A stretch of DNA of 64,000 bases, taken from assembly GCA_026168805.1 (NCBI GenBank), contig JAPFDS010000043.1, positions 1-64,000 on the forward strand. Reading direction: 5' to 3'. Positions 42,157-51,897 of the stretch are shown here, piece after piece. The stretch's first letter is position 1; every line of letters begins with the position of its first letter. The notes below the pieces were generated by a model, which was not told where the DNA came from, did no database searches, and saw only the letters and a program-made list of their open reading frames with translations. The DNA is from Caryophanales bacterium (GTDB lineage Bacteria > Bacillota > Bacilli > Bacillales > Amphibacillaceae). Position numbers and translations under genes: made by a program.

Positions 42157-43323
42157 ATGGTAAAACATACAGATATTATTATAGTAGGCGGCGGTGTTAT
42201 TGGTTCAAGCATTGCTTACAACTTATTAAATGATGGATATGAAGGTGAAATAACCGTATTTGAAAAAGACAAATTATATGAGTTTTCTTCTACGCCTAGA
42301 AGTGCAGGTGGCATTAGACAGCTATTTACGACTCCAATCAACATCCAAATTGGACGCTATAGTTTAAGCAAATATCTCACATTTGCGAAAGACATGGCGA
42401 TTGGAGATGAACGAGCAGAAATTGACTTTGAACAACATGGGTATCTTTTCTTAGCTCAGCATGAGGAAATGGAGCAATTGAAGAAGCAAAAGGAATTGCA
42501 AAATGCATATGGAGTACCCTCAGAACTCCTCTCGAAGGAAGAGTTATTGAACATCATTCCAGAAGTAAACACAGATGATTTAGAAGGTGGCCTCTTTAGT
42601 CGTGAGGACGGATATTTAGATCCTTATTCTGTTATGCAGGGGTATGCACGTAAAGCCAAACAAATGGGCGCTCGTTACATATATGAAGAAGTATATACCA
42701 TTTTAACGAATAAAGGTGATGTGAGTGGCGTTCAGTTAGACGATGGAACAAAGTATAACGCACCGATTATTATTAATTGTGCCGGTCCTTGGGCACCAAT
42801 GTTAAGTGAGACAGTTGACCTCCCCATTCCAATCATACCTTTGAAAAGACAAATCATTCAATTTGATATTAGTGAACCATTAACCAAACGCTTACCTCTT
42901 ACGATTGATCCTACTGGAGTATATTTCAGACATGAAGGGGATTCACTTATTACTGGTTTTTCAGAGGATGTTAAGCCTGGAATCGATTTCAGCTGGAAGA
43001 GAGCTTTATTTTTAGAACAATTGTGGCCTATTTTAGCAAACCGCGTTCCTAACTTTGAACGAGCAAAAATCCAAAGTGGATGGGCTGGTATGTATAGTCA
43101 TAACACTGTAGACCAAAACGCTATCGTAGGGGAACATCCACAACTAAGTGGTTATTATGTCGCTTGTGGTTTTAGCGGTCATGGCATGCAACAAGCTCCA
43201 GCCGTTGGGAAAGGATTATCCGAACTGATTCGAATGGGGCGTTATGAAACATTAGATCTTTCTCCTTTACGATTTGAACGTTTTGCTGAAAATGATTTAG
43301 TGATTGAAGGTGCGATTGTTTAA
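42157..43323 (+). CDS. DAO-family FAD amino-acid oxidase/dehydrogenase
   Basis: A 388-residue flavoprotein of the glycine/D-amino acid/sarcosine oxidase fold: DIIIVGGGVIGSSIAYNLL at the N-terminus, PRSAGGIRQLF around the flavin, INCAGPWAP in the middle and CGFSGHGMQQAPAVGKGLSE at the end. It should oxidise a secondary or D-amino acid. The ATG at 42157 follows GAGGTGG; the GTG at 42148 overlaps it. It forms an operon with the transporter 74 bp downstream. Confidence 0.85.
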   Translation: MVKHTDIIIVGGGVIGSSIAYNLLNDGYEGEITVFEKDKLYEFSSTPRSAGGIRQLFTTPINIQIGRYSLSKYLTFAKDMAIGDERAEIDFEQHGYLFLAQHEEMEQLKKQKELQNAYGVPSELLSKEELLNIIPEVNTDDLEGGLFSREDGYLDPYSVMQGYARKAKQMGARYIYEEVYTILTNKGDVSGVQLDDGTKYNAPIIINCAGPWAPMLSETVDLPIPIIPLKRQIIQFDISEPLTKRLPLTIDPTGVYFRHEGDSLITGFSEDVKPGIDFSWKRALFLEQLWPILANRVPNFERAKIQSGWAGMYSHNTVDQNAIVGEHPQLSGYYVACGFSGHGMQQAPAVGKGLSELIRMGRYETLDLSPLRFERFAENDLVIEGAIV

Positions 43324-43397
43324 CGACCTATTCGTTTTTATCTCGTAATTTCCTATCATGACAATCTTCTAATCTGAAATCTAAAGGAGGATATTCG

Positions 43398-44753
43398 ATG
43401 AAGGGTTCGAATCTCAATAAAACAGAGAACTGGGGAAGTCGCCTCGGATTTATTTTAGGTGCATCAGGGTTTTCCATTGGGCTAGGGAATATTTGGCGCT
43501 TTTCATATGTTGCTGGAGAAAATGGTGGCGGTGCGTTTCTCCTTATTTATATACTAATCGTTATTCTTATTGGAATTCCTTTATTTTTAATCGAGTCTGG
43601 TCTTGGTAGAAAAGCACAATCAAGTGCCATTCCTGGATTGCGAAAATTAACGAAAAAGGGTAGTCCTTGGGTAGCTATAGGTTGGTTAGGAGTGATTACA
43701 GCCGTCCTCATTACCTCTTACTATCTTATGATTATGGGATGGATTGTTGCTTATTTGTACAAAATCCTACTAGGTACATTTAATGGGGTCAATTCTGATC
43801 AAGTCGCAACTATTTATGAAAATTTAATTTCTAGTCCTTGGGAAGTGATTGGATTCACCTTGATTCCAACAGTTATTATTGCTCTTATCCTTTCGAAAGG
43901 GGTTCGAGATGGAATTGAACGATTTGTTAAAGTTGTCATGCCTCTTCTGTTCGTGATGATTATATTTTTAACATTTTATTCCATCTCATTACCAGGGTCA
44001 ATGGAGGGACTCATTTGGTATCTCAAACCAGACTTTTCTGAAATAAATGCTGGCATATTTCTTGAAGCATTAGGCCAGGCCTTCTTCTCGATTGGGATTG
44101 GATTTGCTGCTGCTTTCACATATGGAAGTTACCTCAAACCGAAAGAGTCTAACTTAATCGAAGACGGCGTATGGGTTGTTTCACTAGATACAGCGATTGC
44201 TTTCTTAACAGGATTGATCATCTTTCCTGCATTATTTGCTTTTAGTATGGAACCAAATTCAGGTGCAGGATTATTATTTTTGAGCTTTCCAATGTTAATG
44301 GAACAAATGCCCTTTGGGAACATATTTGGTTTTACATTTTTCTTCTTAGTAATCCTCGCAGCCATCACAACAGGTGTTGGACTGATTGAAGGAATTGTGG
44401 CGAACACACGGGAATTATTTAACCTGAAACGAAAAACAAGTGTTTGGCTCATCACTTTGATTGTTTTCTTGTTAAGTATTCCTTCCATTTTATCACAAGG
44501 TCCGTGGTCATCCTTCACTCTATTTGGTAGAGACATCTTTGAGTTTGTAGACTACGTGTCCGGAAATATTTTACTAGCCTTTGGTGGCTTATTAATGTCA
44601 CTATACGTTGTATTTAAATGGACATTTGAAAACTTTCAACAAGACATTAATATCGGATCAAACCGGTTGAAGATGCCTACTATGGCAAAACCAATTATCG
44701 TTGTTGCCATGCCGATTGTCATTTTCATTATTTTGATTAGTGGATTGTTGTAG
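43398..44753 (+). CDS. Sodium-dependent NSS-family amino-acid transporter
   Basis: A 451-residue neurotransmitter:sodium symporter with about 11-12 helices. TM1 region WGSRLGFILGASGFSIGLGNIWRF is split by the usual unwound GLGNIWRF; AFFSIGIGFAAAFTYGSYL is the TM6 region. It likely imports the amino acid used by the oxidase upstream. AAAGGAGG before the ATG; terminator follows. Confidence 0.88.
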   Translation: MKGSNLNKTENWGSRLGFILGASGFSIGLGNIWRFSYVAGENGGGAFLLIYILIVILIGIPLFLIESGLGRKAQSSAIPGLRKLTKKGSPWVAIGWLGVITAVLITSYYLMIMGWIVAYLYKILLGTFNGVNSDQVATIYENLISSPWEVIGFTLIPTVIIALILSKGVRDGIERFVKVVMPLLFVMIIFLTFYSISLPGSMEGLIWYLKPDFSEINAGIFLEALGQAFFSIGIGFAAAFTYGSYLKPKESNLIEDGVWVVSLDTAIAFLTGLIIFPALFAFSMEPNSGAGLLFLSFPMLMEQMPFGNIFGFTFFFLVILAAITTGVGLIEGIVANTRELFNLKRKTSVWLITLIVFLLSIPSILSQGPWSSFTLFGRDIFEFVDYVSGNILLAFGGLLMSLYVVFKWTFENFQQDINIGSNRLKMPTMAKPIIVVAMPIVIFIILISGLL

Positions 44754-44793
44754 GACGTTACTTGATTTGGTGCGGATCATGTAGTCATAAAAA

Positions 44794-44829
44794 TAAGGGG
44801 GTTGCCTTTGAGGCAGTCCCCCTTTTTTA
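44794..44829 (+). terminator. Terminator of the oxidase-transporter operon
   Basis: AAGGGGGTTGCC-TTTGA-GGCAGTCCCCCTT followed by TTTTT. Confidence 0.88.
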
Positions 44830-44860
44830 TCTTTTTAGAAAACGAATGGAAATTATTCGA

Positions 44861-45103
44861 TTACTCAACGTCAGGCTTAATGAACATTTCTGCAGCGGCA
44901 TTCATTGCAGAATATGCGCTCATTCCTTCCATGTAGAAGTTCACCAAACGTTCTGTTAATAGATGATCGGATATACCGTCTATTTCTTCCAATAATTCAT
45001 GATAACGTTTGGGCCCTTCAAGCAAACGGTAAATAATCATTCCCATCCACCGTTTACCGATAAACTCAATTGCTCCTTTTAGTAAGTAGCAAATGTTTAG
45101 CAT
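44861..45103 (-). pseudogene. HxlR-family regulator fragment
   Basis: An 80-residue frame. AIEFIGKRWMGMIIYRLLEG, PKRYHELLEEIDGISDHLLTERL is the HxlR winged-helix core, but the family's N-terminal CP motif and the C-terminal wing (RVEYSLTEKG) are missing; after ERL the sequence is unrelated (VNFYMEGMSAYSAMNAAAEM). No good ribosome site. Probably a decayed gene; a short functional protein cannot be excluded. Confidence 0.55.
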
Positions 45104-45303
45104 TATAATTGTTGCATCAATTTCGATATTTTTTTATAAACATTTGCTTTTTCATGATTTTTCCACAGTTATTACAATGTGATATCAATATTTCATAAGG
45201 CTAACAATCCTTTTTCATCCTAGTAAATCGGGTGTATTTCAAACCATTTTGCATTAGGGTTATGTATAGACATATTTATGTAATTGACAAAAGGATGATG
45301 TAA

Positions 45304-46311
45304 ATGAAACGCGAAGCTTATTTTGATAATGCGCGTCTAATATTAATATTTCTAGTTGTATTCGGGCATATTATTCAGCCTTTTAAATATGATGCTACAT
45401 GGATCAACACATTGTATACGTGGATTTACACGTTTCATATGCCAGCATTTATTTTCACCGCTGGTTTCTTTGCCAAAGGATTAGGCAATAAAAAGTATAT
45501 TATGAACTTAATCAACAAAATCTTAGTTCCATACTTTATCTTTCAACTGCTCTATACAGGATTTTACTTTTTCATAGGGAAGGAAGGATGGCAGAGCGGA
45601 CTCTTCTCCCCTCAATGGTCCCTTTGGTTTTTATTTAGCTTATTCAGTTGGCATCTATTGCTGTACTGGTTTAAAAAATTGCCACCAGCAGCGGGGGTTA
45701 TTCTATCCTTGGCAATTGGGGTCTTCATCGGTTATATCGGGGATATTGGACATACATTCAGTCTGTCACGAACATTTGTCTTTTTCCCATTTTTCCTAGT
45801 GGGATATTGGTTAACGAAAGAACATGTCATGTTTTTAAAACATCGGATTGTTAAATCAGCCGCTCTTCTGATCATGGTGACATTATTCGTATTCATTTAC
45901 GTTGCACCTGAAATTAATACCGGTTGGTTACTTGCTTCTAAATCATATGGCGACATGGGAATGCCAGAATCTGGAGGATTAACACGTTTACTCGTTTACA
46001 TGACATCTAGTGTTATGGCGGCAAGTGTTTTAGCATGGATTCCGGAAAGACAATTCAAACTGACAAAACTTGGTGAACGAACATTGTATGTGTATTTACT
46101 ACATGGGTTCTTTATCCAGTTTTTCCGACAGGCAGATTGGTTCCACGTTGAAAATCCATTGCATTTAATCGGTCTAGGTCTTCTATCTGGCTTTATTGTC
46201 ATTGTTTTATCAAGCAAACCTGTCATCCGGTTTAGCAAGCCATTAATTGAGGGACAAGTATCTCGTATAAGAAATATCTTCCAGAGGCATAGACATGACA
46301 ATGCATCCTAA
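45304..46311 (+). CDS. Membrane acyltransferase (acyltransferase-3 family)
   Basis: A 335-residue protein with about ten helices. Family-3 hallmarks: FDNARLILIFLVVFGHII at the N-terminus with the essential His, and YTFHMPAFIFTAGFFAKG. It resembles fucose-4-O-acetylase-like proteins of B. subtilis (YkrP/YfiQ type). It should acetylate a surface carbohydrate; the acceptor is unknown. Ribosome site AAAGGATG. Confidence 0.8.
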   Translation: MKREAYFDNARLILIFLVVFGHIIQPFKYDATWINTLYTWIYTFHMPAFIFTAGFFAKGLGNKKYIMNLINKILVPYFIFQLLYTGFYFFIGKEGWQSGLFSPQWSLWFLFSLFSWHLLLYWFKKLPPAAGVILSLAIGVFIGYIGDIGHTFSLSRTFVFFPFFLVGYWLTKEHVMFLKHRIVKSAALLIMVTLFVFIYVAPEINTGWLLASKSYGDMGMPESGGLTRLLVYMTSSVMAASVLAWIPERQFKLTKLGERTLYVYLLHGFFIQFFRQADWFHVENPLHLIGLGLLSGFIVIVLSSKPVIRFSKPLIEGQVSRIRNIFQRHRHDNAS

Positions 46312-46347
46312 ACAAATTAAAATCTAAAAATGTTCAAGTATAACAAT

Positions 46348-46387
46348 AGACCTTTCATAAGTTGACATTGACTTATGAAAGGTCTTT
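46348..46387 (+). terminator. Terminator of the acyltransferase gene
   Basis: AGACCTTTCATAAGT and ACTTATGAAAGGTCT arms followed by TTTAA. Confidence 0.8.
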
Positions 46388-46551
46388 TAATTCATGTTGA
46401 TTACGGAAACAAAATATGACCAAGTTTCACATTCAAGATGTTTTATTTGTCATACATACAATATTAAGAGACAATTAAGGGACGATATATTTTTTCGCTA
46501 AACAATATGAGTTACAATCATAAAGAATATTTGAAGGAAGGCAGGCATGTT

Positions 46552-47946
46552 ATGGCTAATACATTTGATTGGAAAAAGTCTATTCCACTTTTTGCAGTAT
46601 TACTTTCTGGCGCTTTCATCACCATCTTAAATCAGACACTTTTAGGAACTGCGCTTCCGCCCATTATGAAAGATCTTGGATTATCTGAGACGACTGCTCA
46701 ATGGTTACAGTCTGTTTTCATGCTCGTTAATGGAATTATGATTCCGATAACCGCTTTTTTAATTGAAAAGTTTACATCACGACAACTTTTCCTGACTGCC
46801 ATGGGATTATTCGCAATCGGTACCTTTCTCGCCGCTATAGCGCCGGGGTTTTCCACTTTAATGGTCGGACGGATTCTCCAAGCTTCAGGAGCCGGAATTA
46901 TGATGCCGCTCATGCAGACTATTTTATTTCTTACCTTTCCTGTACATAGAAGAGGCACAGCAATGGGGCTTTTCGGACTTGTTATTGCATTTGCCCCAGC
47001 AATTGGACCAAGTCTCTCAGGCTTCCTTGTTGATCAGTTTTCATGGCGTAGTGTTTTTTACGTGATACTGCCAATCGCTGTGTTCAACATTATAGCGGCG
47101 TACTTTTTACTTAAAAATGTGACAGAACTAAAAGATCCAAAACTAGATATCCCTTCCGTCATTCTATCAACTGTTGGTTTTGGAGGGCTTTTATATGGAT
47201 TTAGTACCGCTGGTGATGCTGGTTGGCTCAGTTACCAGGTTATATTCACACTTGTCATCGGGGCACTCGGACTCTTTTTCTTCTTTACAAGACAACTGAA
47301 TTTAGAGCATCCATTACTTGAAGCCCGAGTACTCAAACATGGAACATTTACTTTAGCAACTGCCCTTGGAATGATTTCCTTTGCGGCAATGATTGGGACG
47401 AATGTAATTCTCCCGTTGTATATGCAAAATATGATCGGATTTTCGGCCTTGAAATCAGGACTGACATTGTTACCGGGTGCAATTATTATGGGACTTTCAA
47501 ACCCTATTACTGGTTTTCTTTTTGACAAATTTGGAGGGAAATGGCTTGCTAGAAGTGGGCTTCTTGTCTTGTCGGTGACTACTTTTGCATTTACTAATTT
47601 AACGGAGGAGACAACTTTTGCATATCTAGCAACGATGAACGGTATTCGAATGCTTTCGATCTCGCTGGTGATGATGCCTATGACAACCTTAGCATTAAAT
47701 CAATTACCGGACGATTTGATTCCACATGGGACAGCATTGAATAATACATTCCGCCAAGTCGCTGGTTCCATTGGAACGGCAGTACTTGTTACGATCATGT
47801 CTACGGCTGCTATTTCCAACGGTGAAATGAGCGGAAGTATTCATGGCGTGAACATATCCTTTTTAGTTGCAGCAATTGCATCTGTCATCGGTTTCATCCT
47901 TTCATTCAAGTTAAGGGAAGATGTTAAACCAGGAGAACATGCATAA
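46552..47946 (+). CDS. DHA2-family multidrug efflux transporter (14 TM)
   Basis: A 464-residue EmrB/QacA-type major facilitator with about 14 helices, similar to B. subtilis LmrB. Motif C is GLVIAFAPAIGPSLSGFLVD and the N-terminus has FITILNQTLLGTALPPIM. It should export drugs with protons; substrates unknown. ATG at 46552 follows AAGGAAGGCAGG; the frame from 46507 precedes the ribosome site. Confidence 0.87.
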   Translation: MANTFDWKKSIPLFAVLLSGAFITILNQTLLGTALPPIMKDLGLSETTAQWLQSVFMLVNGIMIPITAFLIEKFTSRQLFLTAMGLFAIGTFLAAIAPGFSTLMVGRILQASGAGIMMPLMQTILFLTFPVHRRGTAMGLFGLVIAFAPAIGPSLSGFLVDQFSWRSVFYVILPIAVFNIIAAYFLLKNVTELKDPKLDIPSVILSTVGFGGLLYGFSTAGDAGWLSYQVIFTLVIGALGLFFFFTRQLNLEHPLLEARVLKHGTFTLATALGMISFAAMIGTNVILPLYMQNMIGFSALKSGLTLLPGAIIMGLSNPITGFLFDKFGGKWLARSGLLVLSVTTFAFTNLTEETTFAYLATMNGIRMLSISLVMMPMTTLALNQLPDDLIPHGTALNNTFRQVAGSIGTAVLVTIMSTAAISNGEMSGSIHGVNISFLVAAIASVIGFILSFKLREDVKPGEHA

Positions 47947-47976
47947 TATATCAATTGATTTTTTAGGAACAAAGAA

Positions 47977-48029
47977 AAGTACCAGGAACGATACTACATC
48001 GAGATGCAGTATAGGTTCCTGGTATTTTT
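47977..48029. terminator. Bidirectional terminator
   Basis: Long stem TACCAGGAAC/GTTCCTGGTA with inner stem ATACT-CATC/GATG-AGTAT, T-run after; between convergent genes. Confidence 0.85.
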
Positions 48030-48609
48030 ATCCTTTATATTCATCTTTTTTGACGGCCTTCACTATATAGTTTTCCGGTCCACTATTAACAAGTTCTGCT
48101 TCAAACCCATTTTCCTGTAGTACATGTACGATTTCTTCTGATGAAATTCGAATTTCTAGAGGTGGACCATCATTTGTTTCCACAGCTTCCCAATCAACCA
48201 ATAATAGTATACCTCCATGTGTTAGAATTCGCTTCATTTCATCTATGGTTTTGTTTATGTCGTTTACTTCATGAATAACAAATGTATTCAAAACGCGCGT
48301 AACCGACTCATCCGGTAAATTAATACGTTCCATATCACTTTCCAGTAATTTAATGTTTGTTAGTCTTTCTTTTTCCGCATTTTCACGTAGCTGTGCTAAC
48401 ATCTCGGGCTCGATATCCACAGCAAAAACAGACTTACTCGTTAGTTTTGCCAGAGGAATCGTAAAGAAACCAGGTCCAGCACCTAAATCGGCAACGGAAT
48501 CCTCCTCATGTATCTCTAAATACTCCAGCAATTTTTCCGGTTGTAATTTTTCTCTTCGTTCGGTTCCCATCAGTTTATCTTTGTTTTTCGGATCAAATCG
48601 CTTGTTCAT
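48028..48609 (-). CDS. SAM-dependent methyltransferase, class I
   Basis: A 193-residue methyltransferase: motif I SVADLGAGPGFFTIPLA (about 38-54), acidic FAVDIEPEML, and motif IV-like VLNTFVIHEVND. Substrate unknown; size and form match the UbiE/YcgJ-type group. AGGAGG before the start. Confidence 0.85.
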   Translation of the reverse strand: MNKRFDPKNKDKLMGTERREKLQPEKLLEYLEIHEEDSVADLGAGPGFFTIPLAKLTSKSVFAVDIEPEMLAQLRENAEKERLTNIKLLESDMERINLPDESVTRVLNTFVIHEVNDINKTIDEMKRILTHGGILLLVDWEAVETNDGPPLEIRISSEEIVHVLQENGFEAELVNSGPENYIVKAVKKDEYKG

Positions 48610-48695
48610 TCAAAATACCTCCTACTAAAAAGGGTACATAATCTTTCATAAAATAGCGAAACATCTGGATCGTTCACCTGTAATGGTATAGAAAC

Positions 48696-50645
48696 CTATC
48701 CATTTGACTCCATAGACTCTGCAGTTGATTCTTCCATGTGTTGTACTTTTTGCATAATAAGCAAAGACAAGGCAAGTACGACTCCAATCAGGTTCATGAA
48801 TACATTAGGATACATCAAGCTTATTCCAGAAAGGATAAGGAAAATCCGCATAATAGCTCCTGTTTTCCGGTAATAATACCCCATTAACCCACTACCAAGT
48901 AAGACAAGCCCTATTGATGTAGAGAGAAATCCATAGGTAATTTCAATGAGTGTCCCTTTCATTAATAATAGAGGGTTATATATGAATATAAATGGGATGA
49001 TATAAGACGCTGAACCTAACATCACGGCTTCTATTCCTACTCTAGTAGGGTTTGTTTTTGCAATCCCCGCCGCCGCAAATGCCGCAACAGCAACAGGTGG
49101 TGTAATCGCTGAAACAATTGAAAAATAAACAATAAATAAATGAGCTGCAAGTGGGCTTATCCCTAATTCAATCAATACAGGCCCTGCAAGCATTGCTGTT
49201 AAGACATAGGCAGCTGCTACAGGCATTCCCATACCTAAAATAATACACATAATCATAATAAGAATAAGGGTTGGAAACAAGTGACCTGATGTAATATTTA
49301 AAATGATACTGTTTAACTTTCCACCTAATCCAGTAGACATGATGCTAGCTATCACAATTCCCGCTACAGCACATGCAGTACTGATTGGAATAGCAGATTT
49401 CGCACCTTTTGACAGTGCTTGAATGATTTTTTTTAATCCCATTTTATGTTTTTTTGTAAACCAACTTAATACAATGACGGTTAAAATCCCATATACTCCT
49501 GTTCGAGATAAACTGTATCCTTTGTAGAGTAAGGTAACAAGGACGACTATAGGGATTAGATGATACCATCCCTCTTTTAGTACACCCCCAAGTTGTGGAC
49601 CTTTTTTTGCTTCAGTCCGTGGCAAACCGGTTCGTAATGCTTTAAAATGGACGATACTTAATAATGATATATAAAATAAAATTCCAGGTAGTAGAGCCGC
49701 AATAGCCACAGATTTATACGGTATGCCTGTCACAGCTACCATAAGAAATGCAGAGGAACCCATGATCGGTGGTAATAAACTTCCTCCCATGGAAGCACAC
49801 GCCTCAATGGCTGCTGCAAATCGCGAAGAATAACCAAGCCTCTTTGCCATCGGAATTGTAAAAGGTCCTGTTGTTACAACGTTTGCAGTGGGACTTCCAG
49901 AAATTGTTGCAAAAAGTGAGCTGGCAATAATTGCAATCTTTGTGGCGCCTCCACGTGACCTTCCAGCAATTGCAACAGATAAACGAAAAAAGAATTCTCC
50001 AGCACCAGAGTTTTGAAAAAAAGCACCAAATAGTACAAAAATAAAAACAAAAGATGATGCTACAGCAATCGGAGAGCCCCATATCCCGTTAAAACTGAAC
50101 ACTAACTGATCAAGGACATCTATAGGTGTCATTTCATAATGATGCCAAACTCCATCTAATACATGCCCAAATAAAGCATATGCAGTACCTATGAAAGCGA
50201 TGATAATAATAGAAAATCCAATCGTTCTTCTAGCGGCCTCTATGACTAAAGCGACTAGTATTACTCCGAATATGATATCTAACTCCGTGAGTGCATCTAC
50301 ACCAACTGCTCGGGTGGCAATTCTGTCAGAGTGGATGACAAAATATAGCCCAGCAACAGCTGATAAACCAATCAGAAATGCATCAATACCTGCATGTACC
50401 TTCGTACCTGCAATGTGTTTAGAATAAGATACGTGAAAAAACGTCAACATTAATATGAATGTAAGATGGGTAGCCATTTGGTGGATTGGATCTAGTTTAG
50501 CGAATAAAAGAGCCCACACTTGATAAATCGATAGAGCACACCCAATTGCAACAAACAAAGATTGTTTCCATCCACTTAGTACTCTGGGCTTTCCTTCTGT
50601 AAAGAACCCTAAGACATTTTGTTTTATTTGTTCGAACATGATCAT
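48696..50645 (-). CDS. TRAP transporter fused permease (TAXI type)
   Basis: A 649-residue permease joining the small DctQ-like (N-terminal, about 25-170) and large DctM-like (about 180-600) subunits. DctM features include GSPTANVVTTGPFTIPMAKR, CASMGGSLLPPIMGSSAFLM and MPVAAAYVLTAM. It works with the TAXI binding protein encoded just upstream (52 bp gap) as a sodium-coupled importer. The start is one of several in-frame codons (50654 GTG, 50645 ATG, 50639 ATG); 50645 is chosen by spacing to GAGTGG. Confidence 0.9.
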   Translation of the reverse strand: MIMFEQIKQNVLGFFTEGKPRVLSGWKQSLFVAIGCALSIYQVWALLFAKLDPIHQMATHLTFILMLTFFHVSYSKHIAGTKVHAGIDAFLIGLSAVAGLYFVIHSDRIATRAVGVDALTELDIIFGVILVALVIEAARRTIGFSIIIIAFIGTAYALFGHVLDGVWHHYEMTPIDVLDQLVFSFNGIWGSPIAVASSFVFIFVLFGAFFQNSGAGEFFFRLSVAIAGRSRGGATKIAIIASSLFATISGSPTANVVTTGPFTIPMAKRLGYSSRFAAAIEACASMGGSLLPPIMGSSAFLMVAVTGIPYKSVAIAALLPGILFYISLLSIVHFKALRTGLPRTEAKKGPQLGGVLKEGWYHLIPIVVLVTLLYKGYSLSRTGVYGILTVIVLSWFTKKHKMGLKKIIQALSKGAKSAIPISTACAVAGIVIASIMSTGLGGKLNSIILNITSGHLFPTLILIMIMCIILGMGMPVAAAYVLTAMLAGPVLIELGISPLAAHLFIVYFSIVSAITPPVAVAAFAAAGIAKTNPTRVGIEAVMLGSASYIIPFIFIYNPLLLMKGTLIEITYGFLSTSIGLVLLGSGLMGYYYRKTGAIMRIFLILSGISLMYPNVFMNLIGVVLALSLLIMQKVQHMEESTAESMESNG

Positions 50646-50697
50646 TATTACCACTCGCTTATTTTTTTATGTAACTGGAAACTACCTACTGCACAAC

Positions 50698-51711
50698 TTA
50701 CTCAAGGAGACCTGCTTCTCTAAAGAACTTTTTAGCTCCTGGATGTAAGGGAACGCCCCCAACTTCCACGATTGTTTCATCATTGACTTGCTTAAAACCA
50801 TTATGTACATTCGTTAAATAGTCTAATTGGTTATAAATAGATTTTGTAATCTGATAGACCGTATCTTCATCCATCTCTGTATTGGTAATTAAAATGGTGG
50901 GAGTATTAACCGTATAGTAATCCTCCTTTTGAAATTCATAACTTCCGGCTTCCATTGTATACGGTGTCATTTCATACAATTCCATTAAATGATTAATGGC
51001 CGTTTCCCCGATAGGAATCAATTTCAAATCCATTGTTGCGGACGCTTCAAGAATATCACCGGCAGGAATGGGAGCCATTTTCCCCAAACCATCCATTCGA
51101 TTGTCTGCCATGAGTTCAAAGGACTTGCTTCCTGAAAGAAAATCAACACTCCCCCCATGTGCGTCGATACCGTCATAAGAAAATTTATACGCATCAAAAA
51201 TGGAGGCGGAAATTTTATCACCAAGTGCATCTTTTTCTCCAGCAGAATAGCGAATTGCTGTTTTATTGTTTACAAACTCTTCAACAGAATCAAAGGGTGC
51301 ATTCTTTGGAGCAACAAACTGAAATACATTGATAGGTATAACCGATGCAACTGCACGGATGTTCTCATAACTTTCGTCAAATGGACCCGTGCCTTCATAA
51401 GCAAACAATGCCGTTAACGACTCTGCAATTGCTAGATCCGCTTTTCCTTGAGCAACAGCTACAGGATTCCCGGCGACTGTACCTGGGATTACACTGACAT
51501 TCATATCTTGATTTTCTTTACGAACCGTTTCAGCGATCCCTTCTGTAAAGATTGACCAAACACCACCCACACTTCCACCAAAAATAGTTATGTTTTTTTG
51601 TGAAGTAGACAAATTGTTGTCACTATCCCCAAGTTCATCTGATCCACAACCTGCTAAGACAACTAAAAAAATAAACGTTATGCTTAGTACAACATTCGAA
51701 ACATGTTTCAA
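50698..51711 (-). CDS. TAXI-family TRAP solute-binding lipoprotein
   Basis: A 337-residue extracytoplasmic binding protein. With the TTG start at 51711 (GGTGGGGG six bases before) the N-terminus is a lipoprotein signal with LAGC, lipidated Cys22. The TAXI pattern follows: ITIFGGSVGGVWSIFTEGIA, GTVAGNPVAVAQGKADLAIA. TAXI proteins bind small carboxylates such as glutamate or dicarboxylic acids; the ligand is unknown, but nadC lies directly upstream. Confidence 0.88.
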   Translation of the reverse strand: MKHVSNVVLSITFIFLVVLAGCGSDELGDSDNNLSTSQKNITIFGGSVGGVWSIFTEGIAETVRKENQDMNVSVIPGTVAGNPVAVAQGKADLAIAESLTALFAYEGTGPFDESYENIRAVASVIPINVFQFVAPKNAPFDSVEEFVNNKTAIRYSAGEKDALGDKISASIFDAYKFSYDGIDAHGGSVDFLSGSKSFELMADNRMDGLGKMAPIPAGDILEASATMDLKLIPIGETAINHLMELYEMTPYTMEAGSYEFQKEDYYTVNTPTILITNTEMDEDTVYQITKSIYNQLDYLTNVHNGFKQVNDETIVEVGGVPLHPGAKKFFREAGLLE

Positions 51712-51897
51712 TCCATCCCCCACCTTTTGCGTTAATATAAGTAAAGTATCTTCGTATATCTATAAAAATTGTTCAATACATCACATACTTTACTATGATT
51801 AATTTACATTCGTTAGAAAATACCCTATTATAAAATAGGTTCCCATAATAGATTGATATCTTCAATAACATTATAAAAGCATTACCGGTTTTGGTGA

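Noticed and set aside
44129..44536. 135-aa minus-strand frame inside the NSS transporter gene
   Set aside because: Antisense shadow of a clear membrane transporter.
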